Below, in pieces: positions 8,514-17,899 of a DNA stretch of 64,000 nt (positions are counted from its first letter, which is position 1; the number at the start of each line of letters is the position of its first letter). A program made the position numbers and the translations under genes. The stretch covers positions 1,426,001-1,490,000 of the forward strand of contig NZ_CP139302.1 of NCBI RefSeq assembly GCF_034092375.1, written 5' to 3'. This stretch comes from Prochlorococcus sp. MIT 1300 (lineage in GTDB: Bacteria > Cyanobacteriota > Cyanobacteriia > PCC-6307 > Cyanobiaceae). Below the pieces are notes generated by a model. It was not told the DNA's origin. It worked only from the letters and a program-made list of their open reading frames with translations, and searched no databases.

Positions 8514-9158
8514 CTAGTGCTCAAATGTATTTGTAAAGCGTAATATATCGAGCTCTGCTATTACTGGGATACACTTAAAACATCGTTTTGCAAGCTCGTA
8601 GCGACCTTCCCTAAGGAGCATTGATTCAAGCCGTTCTTTTGCTTTAAGTAGATATCTTGTGTCATTGGCTGCATATAAAAGTTGTTTGTCCGTAAGACCA
8701 CCATGGTTGCCCCAGTCGCTACTTTGGGCTTGTTTGTCAAGTTCAATGCCAACAAGTTCTAGTATTAAATCCTTAAGGCCATGCCGAGGCGTATAGGTTC
8801 TTGCAAGTTTGCTGGCTATTTTAGTGCAGAAGAGAGGACTTGTTTTAATATTTAGACCATTAAGTATTGCGGCAAAATCAAATCGAGCGAAGTGGAAAAC
8901 CTTCTCAATAGATTGACTCTCTAAAAGCTCTTTCAGCTTAGGCGCAGATTTTTGCCCAATGGCAATTCTGACACATGCAACTTGATCTGATGGGTCGCAA
9001 ATCTGAACTAAGCAGATTCTATCTCTTCCGTGAATCAGCCCCATGGCTTCGGTGTCTATAGCTAGTGCGGAGGCTTTGCGATAGTTTTCAAGCCAAGTAT
9101 CATCAAGGTCCCCATCAAAGATTGCAAATTCCTTAGGCCTAGTAGGGGGATTCTTCAT
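8514..9158 (-). CDS. rnd: RNase D-like 3'-5' exonuclease
   Basis: A 214-residue DEDDy exonuclease. Exo I is AIDTEAMGL (D35, E37), Exo II is HFARFDFAAIL, and Exo III is YAANDTRYLL with the tyrosine. These residues hold the two metal ions that cleave RNA from the 3' end, as in tRNA maturation. The HRDC domains of full-length RNase D are absent, as in the short cyanobacterial form. ATG start. Confidence 0.9.
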   Translation of the reverse strand: MKNPPTRPKEFAIFDGDLDDTWLENYRKASALAIDTEAMGLIHGRDRICLVQICDPSDQVACVRIAIGQKSAPKLKELLESQSIEKVFHFARFDFAAILNGLNIKTSPLFCTKIASKLARTYTPRHGLKDLILELVGIELDKQAQSSDWGNHGGLTDKQLLYAANDTRYLLKAKERLESMLLREGRYELAKRCFKCIPVIAELDILRFTNTFEH

Positions 9159-9465
9159 TTTTCAAAGAGGTTCCGCGGAGAAGTTTGCCTTGACAAGCCA
9201 ATAATTGTCTAGTCCTGGATGAACCAGGTAATGCTTTAGAAAGAATACTATTCATATTGAAACCAGTTTTGATTATTCCTTGTAAATGAACCTTTCGCTT
9301 TGTGTTTTGTTTAAGCTAGTTGTTGGGTGAGCTTTGTTTAGCTTGGGTAACTTTGCTCAAGCAAATAGCGTAAGGCCCTCAAAAATCCTTCTGCGTTCAG
9401 GTTTATTTTTCAAGGGTTGATAAACCGTTGGAGCATCTGGATGCATATCATTTTCATTATTGGGA
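9159..9465. other. Gene-free stretch between rnd and the complex-C assembly gene
   Basis: About 300 bases with divergent genes on both sides, so both promoters should lie here. I see no convincing reading frame, RNA gene or strong terminator. A 7-base inverted repeat (GCTTGGG and CTCAAGC at 9341-9362) is too weak to interpret. Confidence 0.5.
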
Positions 9466-10023
9466 ATGTCCAAAGTTTTTACTTCAACGCTTTTGCTCAC
9501 AGTCTTGCTTGCTATAGGACTGGTTTTTTTCTTGCGTGCGGCAAGTAAAGATAGAACCACTGTTGTTGATGTGCATTCTCCTAGGCCTCCTCTAGAAGTT
9601 TTAAAAGGGGTAAGCCTTTGGTTGGAAGAACGAGGGTGGCAGAGAGACGGCGGAGATTTAGAGCGGCAGTTGTTGCGTTTTAAGGGCAATGTCGATTCGA
9701 GTAGGCCTTTGGCATTCTTTTTGTCATTACTAGGAGGCCTTGGAGCTGCTTGTCTTGGTTTAGTTCTTAGGCAGTTGTATCCATGGTTGGGTTGGTGGCC
9801 TCTCTTGCTTGCTGCTTTTGGTGCACCATTGGCAGGCTTTATTTATAGGACTCGTGCTAGTCGTGAAGAGATTGTTGAGTTGAGATTAATGAAGGGTTTA
9901 GATAATGGAAGCAGTACCTTGCGGTTAAGAGCCCATCGAGATGAGTTGATTGCTATGGAGCTCGAGCTTGCAGACAAGTTGGAATTGGCTAGTGATGGTT
10001 CACTACTGTCTTCGCCTATCTGA
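9466..10023 (+). CDS. Cofactor assembly of complex C subunit B (CCB1-type)
   Basis: The 185-residue product resembles the cyanobacterial and plastid CCB1 family, which helps attach heme c(i) to cytochrome b6 in the thylakoid membrane. An N-terminal membrane helix (STLLLTVLLAIGLVFFL) is followed by a KDRTTV segment, a soluble stretch, and a hydrophobic pair (about 80-125) ending in GFIYRTRASREE. ATG at 9466 is chosen over a TTG six bases upstream. The amidase-like gene follows after 8 bases. Confidence 0.78.
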   Translation: MSKVFTSTLLLTVLLAIGLVFFLRAASKDRTTVVDVHSPRPPLEVLKGVSLWLEERGWQRDGGDLERQLLRFKGNVDSSRPLAFFLSLLGGLGAACLGLVLRQLYPWLGWWPLLLAAFGAPLAGFIYRTRASREEIVELRLMKGLDNGSSTLRLRAHRDELIAMELELADKLELASDGSLLSSPI

Positions 10024-10031
10024 GTAATTAG

Positions 10032-10817
10032 ATGGCGCATTGTGGGTTTTTATATAGGACTCCTAAGCTTTTTTTGGGCGCGTTTTTTATTGGATTAAGT
10101 ACCTGTGCGTTTGTTTTACCTGCTAAAGGCCCTAAGCCCCCAGAGAGTAAACATCCTTTAACAGGTTCATTTGTTAATTTAAAAGCAGAATGGATTGGCA
10201 ATATTGAGCTTCCCAGGTCAACCTCAATATTGTGTTTGGCAGGTCATGCAGATTCACAGGGAATAGATGGCGCTGGTACTCCAGGAGAGGCAGTTGATTT
10301 GTTTAATGCCTCTCCCATGGATTCCACAATGCGAGATGAGCTTTATTGGAATTTGAGAGTTTGCGAAGCTTTAGTGAAGTTGGGACGCAAAAAAGGATTA
10401 AATATAAGTTTTTATGACCCTAAATCCCGGCAAATTGTTGATGAAAATGATCCTCGAACTAATTGGTCAGTAGGTTCAAAATTTGCACAAAAAGGTGGAT
10501 ATGTTTTTGAAATACATTTTGATGCTTATCGGCATCATGGTTATGGATCTGGTTTGATTCCAGCTATATCAAGACCTCTAAATAGAATCGATGAGAGTCT
10601 TGCAAGAAGCTTTGGTCGCTATCCGAAATTATTTCGAGGAGGTCTTGGTGGGCCTAAGCGCAATATTGGAATTCTTGAAGTTGGGAAGCTTGAGGGGGTG
10701 TTGGAAAGAAGTCTCCGTAACCCAAGCTCAAGAGAAATCACGCTAAATGCTATTGCAATGCGTATTTTGATTGCTGTGATGGAAGGATTGCCTGTAGAAG
10801 AAGTTTCTAGTCAATAG
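10032..10817 (+). CDS. Secreted N-acetylmuramoyl-L-alanine amidase-like protein
   Basis: The 261-residue product has an N-terminal hydrophobic segment (about 11-30, a signal peptide or anchor). It then shows a pattern like zinc amidases of the Amidase_3 type: GHADSQG with H72, E103 in MRDELYW, H162 in FEIHFDA and E216 in GILEVG. The order would supply two His, one Glu and a catalytic Glu for peptidoglycan cleavage in the periplasm. Spacing differs from typical amidases, so the match is by motif only. Its end overlaps convergent hemF by 11 bases. Confidence 0.6.
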   Translation: MAHCGFLYRTPKLFLGAFFIGLSTCAFVLPAKGPKPPESKHPLTGSFVNLKAEWIGNIELPRSTSILCLAGHADSQGIDGAGTPGEAVDLFNASPMDSTMRDELYWNLRVCEALVKLGRKKGLNISFYDPKSRQIVDENDPRTNWSVGSKFAQKGGYVFEIHFDAYRHHGYGSGLIPAISRPLNRIDESLARSFGRYPKLFRGGLGGPKRNIGILEVGKLEGVLERSLRNPSSREITLNAIAMRILIAVMEGLPVEEVSSQ

Positions 10818-11835
10818 CTTCAAAAGGCCGACAATGCTCAGCAAGAGAAGTGTCCCCCAGCCAGTCTTGAGGTTTGGTGAATAGTTTTGTAAGTAATTCT
10901 TCTCGGGAACCTTCAGGTGGTTGGTAGCCATATTCCCATCTTGCAAGTGGGGGTAAGGACATCAGAATTGATTCCGTTCTTCCGTTGGTTTGCAACCCAA
11001 AAATAGTGCCCCTATCCCATACGAGATTGAACTCCACGTAACGTCCTCTTCGGTAAAGCTGGAATTCGCGTTCTCTATTCCCAAAATTTTTATTTTGACG
11101 TTTTTCAATAATTGGTAGATATGCAGGAAGAAAGGCTTTCCCACAGGCTTCTGCTAATTGAAATAACTGATCCCAAGTTTTAGTTGATGTACCTATTTCC
11201 TGAGAGGCTTTTGAGGCAGGCCCATTGGGACTTTGGCCTTTATATAAACCCCCAGAGCCATCTTGATAGTCGTAAAAGATCCCTCCAATTCCTCTAGTTT
11301 CTTGTCGGTGTTTTAAGAAAAAGTATTCATCGCACCAGAGCTTAAAAACTTTATGAAGTTCTGGGCTTACAGAGTTGCAAGCTTTTTGATGTTCTCTATG
11401 AAAATGGCGAGCGTCTTCTAAATAGGGGTAATAAGGAGTGAGGTCTGCGCCCCCTCCAAACCACCAAACAGGACCAGCTTCGAAATAACGGTAATTGAGG
11501 TGGACGGTTGGTATATAAGGGTTGCGGGGATGCAAAACCATTGATGTACCCGTAGCGAACCATGGATGGCCTTTAGCTTCTGGTCTTTGATTAATGATTG
11601 ATGGTGGCAACTCTTTCCCATGTACCTCAGAAAAGTTGACTCCACCTTGTTCAAAGATTTTCCCTTCAGTCATTACTCGAGATCTACCACCACCTCCTTC
11701 AGGGCGTTCCCAAGATTCCTCCTGAAACTTTCCTAGACCATCAATTTTTTCTAGTCCTTCACAGATCTCATCCTGGAGGTTTAGGACTAGTGAGCGCGCT
11801 TTTTCTCGTGAATCTGAGGGTGGCATTGAAGTCAT
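10807..11835 (-). CDS. hemF: Oxygen-dependent coproporphyrinogen III oxidase
   Basis: HemF makes protoporphyrinogen IX by two oxidative decarboxylations that need O2, on the heme and chlorophyll pathway. The 342-residue product shows the family blocks [42 protein letters not shown] and [18 protein letters not shown]. The frame continues to a GTG at 11865; ATG at 11835 ([14 protein letters not shown]) better fits related proteins. Confidence 0.95.
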   Translation of the reverse strand: MTSMPPSDSREKARSLVLNLQDEICEGLEKIDGLGKFQEESWERPEGGGGRSRVMTEGKIFEQGGVNFSEVHGKELPPSIINQRPEAKGHPWFATGTSMVLHPRNPYIPTVHLNYRYFEAGPVWWFGGGADLTPYYPYLEDARHFHREHQKACNSVSPELHKVFKLWCDEYFFLKHRQETRGIGGIFYDYQDGSGGLYKGQSPNGPASKASQEIGTSTKTWDQLFQLAEACGKAFLPAYLPIIEKRQNKNFGNREREFQLYRRGRYVEFNLVWDRGTIFGLQTNGRTESILMSLPPLARWEYGYQPPEGSREELLTKLFTKPQDWLGDTSLAEHCRPFEAID

Positions 11836-12027
11836 TTTTGGCGGTCTTGGCTGAAGTCTTTTCACCAGTGAGGTGGCTAGGAGTGTCCGTTAACAGGCCC
11901 AAAAACAAACCACCTTTTATAAACTTTATAGGGATGCGCTTTTGCTTTTTTAAAACTCTGGAAGTAGTTACGCTCTGAATTATGTTCAATTAATTGGACC
12001 AGCCTCGTAGGATCTAACTCGTATTTA

Positions 12028-13110
12028 ATGCCAGTTATGACCCTTGCCGACCAGGCGAAAGTAGGCCTAGATCGTATTAAAGACTCCGGTAGCGGTAGAT
12101 CAGTGCTTGAACTGGGATGGGTTGATCAGATCAGAGTGGACCCCCCACGAGCAATAGTTCGGCTAACTCTGCCAAATTTTGCACTAAGTCAAAGAGATCG
12201 TCTTGCTAGGGAAGTAAGAACCTTTTTGGCTGATTTGGACGGCATTAGTGAAGTTCAAATTGAGCTGGGTGATTCAAGTACTCCAAGTGAGGGTCAAATA
12301 GGAAGTGCAGGCCATGGGCAAGTTGCTGAAAGACAAGCTATTAAGGGTGTAAAAAATGTAATTGCTATTAGCAGTGGGAAAGGTGGAGTTGGTAAGAGCA
12401 CTGTTGCTGTAAATCTTGCTTGTGCCTTAGTTAATCAAGGGCTCAAAGTTGGTTTGCTTGATGCTGATATCTATGGACCTAATACTCCCATCATGCTTGG
12501 TGTTGCAGACCAGACTCCAGAGGTCCAAGGAACAGGCTCTGATCAAAGAATTGTCCCTATAGAAACTTGTGGGGTTGGAATGGTTTCGATGGGGCTATTA
12601 ATTGAGGAGAGTCAGCCAGTTATTTGGCGAGGGCCAATGCTTAATGGAATTATTCGTCAGTTTCTTTATCAAGCTGATTGGGGTGAACGTGATGTATTGG
12701 TAGTAGATCTCCCCCCAGGCACAGGAGATGCTCAGCTCTCTTTGGCGCAAGCGGTGCCTATGGCTGGAGTAATTATTGTTACTACACCTCAAAAGGTTTC
12801 GCTACAAGATGCGCGAAGGGGCTTATCAATGTTTAAGCAGATAGGTGTAACAGTACTGGGTGTGGTTGAAAACATGACTGCTTTTATTCCTCCTGATCAA
12901 CCAGAACGTAGCTATGCACTTTTTGGTTCTGGTGGGGGTGAGCAACTGGCCCAAGAAAATAATGTTCCCTTATTGGCAAAGGTGCCTTTAGAAATGTTTC
13001 TTCAGGCAGGTAGCGATGAAGGTGCACCGGTCGTTCAATCACGACCAGACTCCTTTAGCGCTAAAGCTTTTGAAGAGTTGGCTAGTTTTGTTGTGCAGAA
13101 AGTTGTCTGA
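12028..13110 (+). CDS. mrp: Mrp/ApbC-type P-loop ATPase
   Basis: A 360-residue member of the Mrp/NBP35 family, which carries iron-sulfur clusters to target proteins. An N-terminal MIP18-like part (1-85) is followed by the deviant Walker A GKGGVGKST (117-125), DADIYGPN and VDLPPGTGD. The CxxC that binds the cluster in many relatives is absent: the segment after VVENM reads TAFIPPDQPERSY. I recall the same in other cyanobacterial Mrp proteins. rodA follows after 11 bases on the same strand. Confidence 0.92.
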   Translation: MPVMTLADQAKVGLDRIKDSGSGRSVLELGWVDQIRVDPPRAIVRLTLPNFALSQRDRLAREVRTFLADLDGISEVQIELGDSSTPSEGQIGSAGHGQVAERQAIKGVKNVIAISSGKGGVGKSTVAVNLACALVNQGLKVGLLDADIYGPNTPIMLGVADQTPEVQGTGSDQRIVPIETCGVGMVSMGLLIEESQPVIWRGPMLNGIIRQFLYQADWGERDVLVVDLPPGTGDAQLSLAQAVPMAGVIIVTTPQKVSLQDARRGLSMFKQIGVTVLGVVENMTAFIPPDQPERSYALFGSGGGEQLAQENNVPLLAKVPLEMFLQAGSDEGAPVVQSRPDSFSAKAFEELASFVVQKVV

Positions 13111-13121
13111 CCATTTTTATT

Positions 13122-14399
13122 ATGTTTGCCAGGCTTGAAAGACGAACTAAAGCATATTTCTACCGGCGAAGCGGCTTTACAAAAAAGTTGGAAGAAAACG
13201 ATTTAATTCTATGGGGATGCTCGATATTTCTTGTTGCCTTAGCCGGTATCTTGATTGCTAGTACTCAAAGACAGGCTAACTATGCTGATTGGTATCAACA
13301 CTGGATAACTGCTGGAGTAGGAGTCTTTTTAGCTATCCAACTTCAGAGAATTCCTTTGCATCTTATTCGCCCATTATTAATTCCAATTTATTGCTTAACA
13401 AGCTTTAGCTTGATAGCTGTCAGAATCATTGGCTCATCAGCTCTTGGAGCTCAACGTTGGATAAACATAGGAGGTTTTAATGTTCAACCTTCTGAATTCG
13501 CAAAATTAGCTGCAATTCTGTTACTTGCAGCAGTTTTAGAACGTTTTCCTATTGGGAAGGCTATAGATCTTTTAAGGCCTATTAGTGTGATTTCGATGCC
13601 TTGGCTGCTGGTATTTATTCAGCCTGACTTGGGGACTTCTCTTGTGTTTGGTGCTGTTCTAATTGCAATGCTTTATTGGGCAGGAATGCCATTGGAATGG
13701 GTTTTCCTTTCTTTTTCTCCATTGATAACGGCAGTTTTTTCAGGGATATTTCCATGGGCTTTGTTGGTTTGGATACCTTTGATCGTTTTTCTTGCCTATA
13801 GATCTTTCTTTAATAGACTTGCGGCAAGTTGGATCACTATTTTATTGCAGATAGTTGTTGCTTTTAGTACGCCCTGGATTTGGAATAACCTTCTGAAGGA
13901 TTATCAACGTGATCGCTTAATTCTTTTTTTGGATCCTTCGAAGGACCCGTTAGGGGGTGGATATCACTTATTGCAAAGCTCAGTTGGAATTGGTTCTGGC
14001 GGTATATTTGGTACAGGCTTATTGCAGGGTCAACTTACAAAGTTGAGGTTTATTCCTGAACAACACACCGACTTTATTTTTAGTGCTCTAGGAGAAGAAA
14101 CTGGTTTTGTTGGAACTATTTTTGTTTTAGTGGTATTTCTACTTTTTATTTGGCGTCTCTTGAAAATTGCGAGGCAAGCTCGGACTGATTTTGAATCTCT
14201 CGTAGTAGTTGGGATTGGAACAATGTTGATGTTTCAGGTAATAGTGAATATATCTATGACAATAGGTCTTGGCCCTGTGACTGGTATACCGCTTCCGTTT
14301 TTGAGTTATGGGCGCTCAGCTTTGTTGACAAATTTTTTAGCGCTTGGTTTTTGCCTTTCCGTTTCTCGTAGTTCACGCACTATCAGTAGAAACTGGTGA
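13122..14399 (+). CDS. rodA: Rod-shape SEDS peptidoglycan glycosyltransferase RodA
   Basis: A 425-residue polytopic membrane protein of the RodA/FtsW family, which polymerises glycan strands from lipid II. Family blocks include GAQRWINIGGFNVQPSEFAKLA, the QPDLGTSLVFG loop, LTKLRFIPEQHTDFIFSALGEE and PFLSYGRSAL. About ten membrane segments are visible. RodA is preferred to FtsW from the overall match. The stop overlaps the GTG of the next gene (GTGA). Confidence 0.93.
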   Translation: MFARLERRTKAYFYRRSGFTKKLEENDLILWGCSIFLVALAGILIASTQRQANYADWYQHWITAGVGVFLAIQLQRIPLHLIRPLLIPIYCLTSFSLIAVRIIGSSALGAQRWINIGGFNVQPSEFAKLAAILLLAAVLERFPIGKAIDLLRPISVISMPWLLVFIQPDLGTSLVFGAVLIAMLYWAGMPLEWVFLSFSPLITAVFSGIFPWALLVWIPLIVFLAYRSFFNRLAASWITILLQIVVAFSTPWIWNNLLKDYQRDRLILFLDPSKDPLGGGYHLLQSSVGIGSGGIFGTGLLQGQLTKLRFIPEQHTDFIFSALGEETGFVGTIFVLVVFLLFIWRLLKIARQARTDFESLVVVGIGTMLMFQVIVNISMTIGLGPVTGIPLPFLSYGRSALLTNFLALGFCLSVSRSSRTISRNW

Positions 14400-15775
14400 A
14401 CGATTTCATTACTCATAGTGCCATTCGCGAAAGAATGTCAGATGGTGTCCTCCAGGGTCGCGTAGATGATTCCATTGTCCGGAGGCTTTGGTGGGCAGCT
14501 CTTGAAACCTTGCAGGAAGACATATTGCTTCCTATGGAGCTAAGTGCAGGGTTATGGGTGGCTTCGCCTTTGCCTGCGCTATATGACTCCAGACTCCTAG
14601 AGCAATTACAAGGATGGGTGTGGGCGCCTGATCAATTAGAGGGCTTCCTTTTGCCGCAAGGGGGTTTGTTGCCCCCTGCGCAAGTGCGGACTGTGAAGGA
14701 AGAAACTCATTTGGGCTTTGGTTCTTATAAATGTTTCCCTCTTCGAGAGGATGATGGCCAAGATCCACTTTTATTGATTATTACCTCTGAGCTGCAAGTA
14801 GCCCTTGCAATAAAAGGTGAACCTGGCAAAAGGCAGTTGCTTATGCGGAGTGACCCAGAAACTTTGAGTGATTTGCTTGCCATGCTTGATAAGCGACTGA
14901 ATCAGGAGGACCCACAAGAAGCATTGGCATTGAGGGACAAACTTTCCAGCTTAGGTCGCTTGAAAAGCAACTTGGATTTAGAAAAGATCTTTTGGCCATT
15001 AGTGTCTGAGCGATTGGCAGGCATGGCTCCCAGCTTGACTTTGCAGCCTCTTCAAGAGACTTCTTCCTCGAATCCATCAAATGAAGAAATCAGCTCTGAA
15101 TTAACACTTTTGGAGGCTCTTACACATGAAGTCCGAACTCCTCTTTCGACTATTAGGACTCTTATAAGGTCTTTGCTTAGAAGGAAAGATCTTCCTGAGG
15201 TGGTTTTCACTCGACTTAAGCAGATTGACGTTGAATGTACCCAGCAAATCGATAGGTTTGGTCTCATTTTTAATGCTGCGGAGTTGCAAAGACAGCCGTC
15301 TTCCGAGAAATCTCTTTTAGCTCGCACTGATTTAGGGGAAATGCTTGTGATGCTCAATCCGGTTTGGAGCCAGCAGCTAGAAAGCCGTGGACAGACTCTT
15401 TTACTTGATATCACTCCAGATTTGCCTCAGGTTCTTAGTGACTCTGAAAGATTGGAGCCGATGTTAGGTGGTTTGATTGATCGCTGTAGTCGAGGTCTTC
15501 CTTCTGGTAGCAGTCTTTCTTTGCTTCTAAGAGCCGCTGGTCATCGTTTGAAGCTTCAAATTCTGACTCATGTCCCTAATGCAAGCAAGAACAGTTCTTC
15601 CGACAATTTTTCCAATTCTGAACTTGGTCCAGTTTTAAGTTGGAATCCAAATACAGGAAGCTTGCAATTGAGTCAAGCAGCTACTCAAAGAATGCTTGCG
15701 AGCTTGGGAGGAAGGCTGACACATCGCAGAGACAGGGATTTGACGATTTTCTTTCCAATAGAACATGAGAATTGA
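14396..15775 (+). CDS. Histidine kinase-like protein with degenerate ATPase domain
   Basis: The 459-residue product has an N-terminal region of unknown fold, a GAF-like guess at most. It then has a clear HisKA dimerisation helix with the phospho-acceptor motif LTHEVRTPLSTIR (H244). The C-terminal part lies where the ATP-binding domain should be, but I cannot find the N-box asparagine or a DxGxG motif; LEPMLGGLIDRCSRGLPSG is the nearest. It may accept phosphate from another kinase or work as a dimeric scaffold. GTG at 14396 overlaps the rodA stop; ATG at 14435 is an alternative start. Confidence 0.8.
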   Translation: MNDFITHSAIRERMSDGVLQGRVDDSIVRRLWWAALETLQEDILLPMELSAGLWVASPLPALYDSRLLEQLQGWVWAPDQLEGFLLPQGGLLPPAQVRTVKEETHLGFGSYKCFPLREDDGQDPLLLIITSELQVALAIKGEPGKRQLLMRSDPETLSDLLAMLDKRLNQEDPQEALALRDKLSSLGRLKSNLDLEKIFWPLVSERLAGMAPSLTLQPLQETSSSNPSNEEISSELTLLEALTHEVRTPLSTIRTLIRSLLRRKDLPEVVFTRLKQIDVECTQQIDRFGLIFNAAELQRQPSSEKSLLARTDLGEMLVMLNPVWSQQLESRGQTLLLDITPDLPQVLSDSERLEPMLGGLIDRCSRGLPSGSSLSLLLRAAGHRLKLQILTHVPNASKNSSSDNFSNSELGPVLSWNPNTGSLQLSQAATQRMLASLGGRLTHRRDRDLTIFFPIEHEN

Positions 15776-15814
15776 TCTCTTTTTGGAATGTCGCAATGTT
15801 GACGGGTGTGAAGG

Positions 15815-15868
15815 TTGACACCCACATGTGTCCTAGGTCATAAAGCACGGTGCTACTTTTCACATGTA
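15815..15868 (+). promoter_or_regulatory. Candidate psaD promoter region
   Basis: TTGACA at 15815-15820 could be a -35 element, with CATAAA (15839-15844) 18 bases on as a weak -10. An 8-base palindrome CACATGTG (15823-15830) lies in the spacer and a near copy CACATGTA at 15861-15868, a possible repeated operator. The second copy read on the minus strand begins GTTACA, one half of the HLR1 light-response motif known from photosystem I genes. Confidence 0.35.
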
Positions 15869-15896
15869 ACGCCATGCCGGTTTCTAGAGAACAGTT

Positions 15897-16322
15897 ATGA
15901 CAGAAGCACTAAAAGGAAATCTCCCACAGTGCATCGGCAGTACAGGAGGACTTCTAAACTCCGCTGAGACTGAAGAGAAATACGCAATCACCTGGTCCAG
16001 TTCAAAAGCTCAGGCTTTTGAACTGCCTACCGGGGGCGCGGCAATCATGAATGAGGGTGACAACCTCATGTATTTTGCTCGTAAAGAGCAATGCCTTGCT
16101 TTAGGTACTCAACTACGTACCTTTAAGCCAAGGATTGACGATTACAAGATTTACCGCATTTTCCCTGGTGGTGACACAGAGTTTCTTCACCCCAAAGATG
16201 GTGTGTTCCCTGAAAAAGTTAATGAGGGAAGGCCTATCGTGAATCACAATGCTCGTCGCATTGGTGAAAACCCTAACCCTGCCAGTATTAAGTTCACTGG
16301 TAAGAATACCCACGACGCCTGA
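15897..16322 (+). CDS. psaD: Photosystem I subunit II PsaD
   Basis: A 141-residue stromal-side subunit that docks ferredoxin on photosystem I and stabilises PsaC. Typical blocks are [64 protein letters not shown] and [18 protein letters not shown]. The length is normal for the family. ATG start about 75 bases downstream of the promoter-like elements; trpE begins 65 bases after the stop. Confidence 0.98.
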   Translation: MTEALKGNLPQCIGSTGGLLNSAETEEKYAITWSSSKAQAFELPTGGAAIMNEGDNLMYFARKEQCLALGTQLRTFKPRIDDYKIYRIFPGGDTEFLHPKDGVFPEKVNEGRPIVNHNARRIGENPNPASIKFTGKNTHDA

Positions 16323-16387
16323 AGATATTCCCTTAATTTTGAGTAGGGGGTCCTTAAGTTCACAGCACGGGCTGCGAGGATTCCCCA

Positions 16388-17899
16388 ATGATCAGATCTA
16401 ATACTGCAGATTTCATGGATGCTGCTTCAGGTGGCTCCACTTTTGTACCGTTGGCTGAAAGTTGGCCAGCAGATCTTGAGACACCATTGACAACCTGGTT
16501 AAAGGTGGGAGCAGACAAGCCCCCAGGGGTTTTGCTTGAATCTGTGGAAGGCGGAGAGTCTTTAGGAAGATGGAGCGTTATTGCTTGTAACCCTTTATGG
16601 CAAGCAACATTTCGGGGAGAAAAATCAATACGTAACTGGAGAGATGGAACAATTGATGAGTCAATAGGTAATCCCCTTGAGATCCTGCGCAAATGGTTGT
16701 CTCTCTACAAGACTGAGCCATTACCAGGCTTGCCTCCCTTAGGCCAGTTGTTTGGGATGTGGGGATTTGAATTGATTGAATGGGTGGAACCCTCTGTGCC
16801 AGTCCATCCGAGAGGAAAGGATTCACAACCAGATGGAATATGGATGCTGATGGATGGCATCCTCATATTTGATCAAGTTAAAAGGGTGATCACTGCTGTT
16901 GCTTATGGAGATTTGACGAGCGGGCAATCCGTTGAAGAGGCTTTGAGAAAGGCTCAAGGGCGAATAAAGGAATTGAAATCTCTTATGGCTGCCCCTTTAC
17001 CTGCCGTTAGTCCATTGAATTGGAAGGCAGCGGGGAAGAAGCCTACCCCTACTAAAAGTAATTTTGGTCAGAAGCGATTTGAATCATCCGTACAAATTGC
17101 GAAGGAGCATATTGCAGCAGGCGATGTCTTTCAGCTTGTTCTTAGTCAGCGCCTGGAAGCAAAAGTATCGCAAAAACCAATTGAGTTGTATCGGAGTCTT
17201 CGTATGGTAAATCCCTCTCCATATATGGCCTTTTTTGATTTTGGTGATTGGCAACTTATTGGCTCTAGTCCAGAAGTGATGGTTAAAGCTGAGCCTTGTC
17301 AAGATGGAATTAGGGCAAGTTTGAGACCAATCGCGGGGACACGTCCTAGAGGCTCGAATAAAATAGAGGACCTGCAATTACAAAAGGATCTTCTATCTGA
17401 CCCCAAAGAATTGGCTGAACATGTGATGCTTGTGGATTTAGGGAGAAATGATTTGGGTCGTGTATGTAGTGCAGGGAGTGTTGAAGTCAAGGAATTGATG
17501 GTTATAGAAAAATACTCTCACGTAATGCATATCGTTAGTCAGGTTGAAGGCTTTCTCCAAGAGGGGAAAGATGTTTGGGATTTATTAACAGCTTCCTTCC
17601 CTGCAGGAACTGTTAGTGGTGCGCCAAAAATAAGAGCAATGCAACTTATTAATGAGTTAGAACCGGATGCTAGAGGGGCGTATTCTGGAGTTTATGGTTC
17701 AGTTGATTTGGTAGGTGCATTAAATACTGCTATCACGATTAGAACTATGGTTGTCACACCTAGTCCTGAAGAGGGCTTTATAGTCAGAGTCCAGGCTGGA
17801 GCAGGGGTTGTGGCAGACTCTATCCCTACCTCTGAATACGAAGAAACTCTCAACAAAGCCAAGGGAATGTTAACTGCTTTGGCTTGCCTTGAAAAATGA
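16388..17899 (+). CDS. trpE: Anthranilate synthase component I
   Basis: The 503-residue chorismate-using subunit of tryptophan synthesis. The N-terminal feedback-site motif appears as LLESVEGGESLGRWS. The catalytic part has DVFQLVLSQR, RPIAGTRPRG, LVDLGRNDLGRV, SFPAGTVSGAPKIRAM and the final VQAGAGVVADS. No glutamine amidotransferase is fused or adjacent. ATG at 16388; its stop overlaps the gshA start by 4 bases (ATGA). Confidence 0.95.
   Translation: MIRSNTADFMDAASGGSTFVPLAESWPADLETPLTTWLKVGADKPPGVLLESVEGGESLGRWSVIACNPLWQATFRGEKSIRNWRDGTIDESIGNPLEILRKWLSLYKTEPLPGLPPLGQLFGMWGFELIEWVEPSVPVHPRGKDSQPDGIWMLMDGILIFDQVKRVITAVAYGDLTSGQSVEEALRKAQGRIKELKSLMAAPLPAVSPLNWKAAGKKPTPTKSNFGQKRFESSVQIAKEHIAAGDVFQLVLSQRLEAKVSQKPIELYRSLRMVNPSPYMAFFDFGDWQLIGSSPEVMVKAEPCQDGIRASLRPIAGTRPRGSNKIEDLQLQKDLLSDPKELAEHVMLVDLGRNDLGRVCSAGSVEVKELMVIEKYSHVMHIVSQVEGFLQEGKDVWDLLTASFPAGTVSGAPKIRAMQLINELEPDARGAYSGVYGSVDLVGALNTAITIRTMVVTPSPEEGFIVRVQAGAGVVADSIPTSEYEETLNKAKGMLTALACLEK

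Noticed and set aside
9341-9362. Inverted repeat GCTTGGG/CTCAAGC
   Set aside because: Only seven bases, no T run and a divergent setting.
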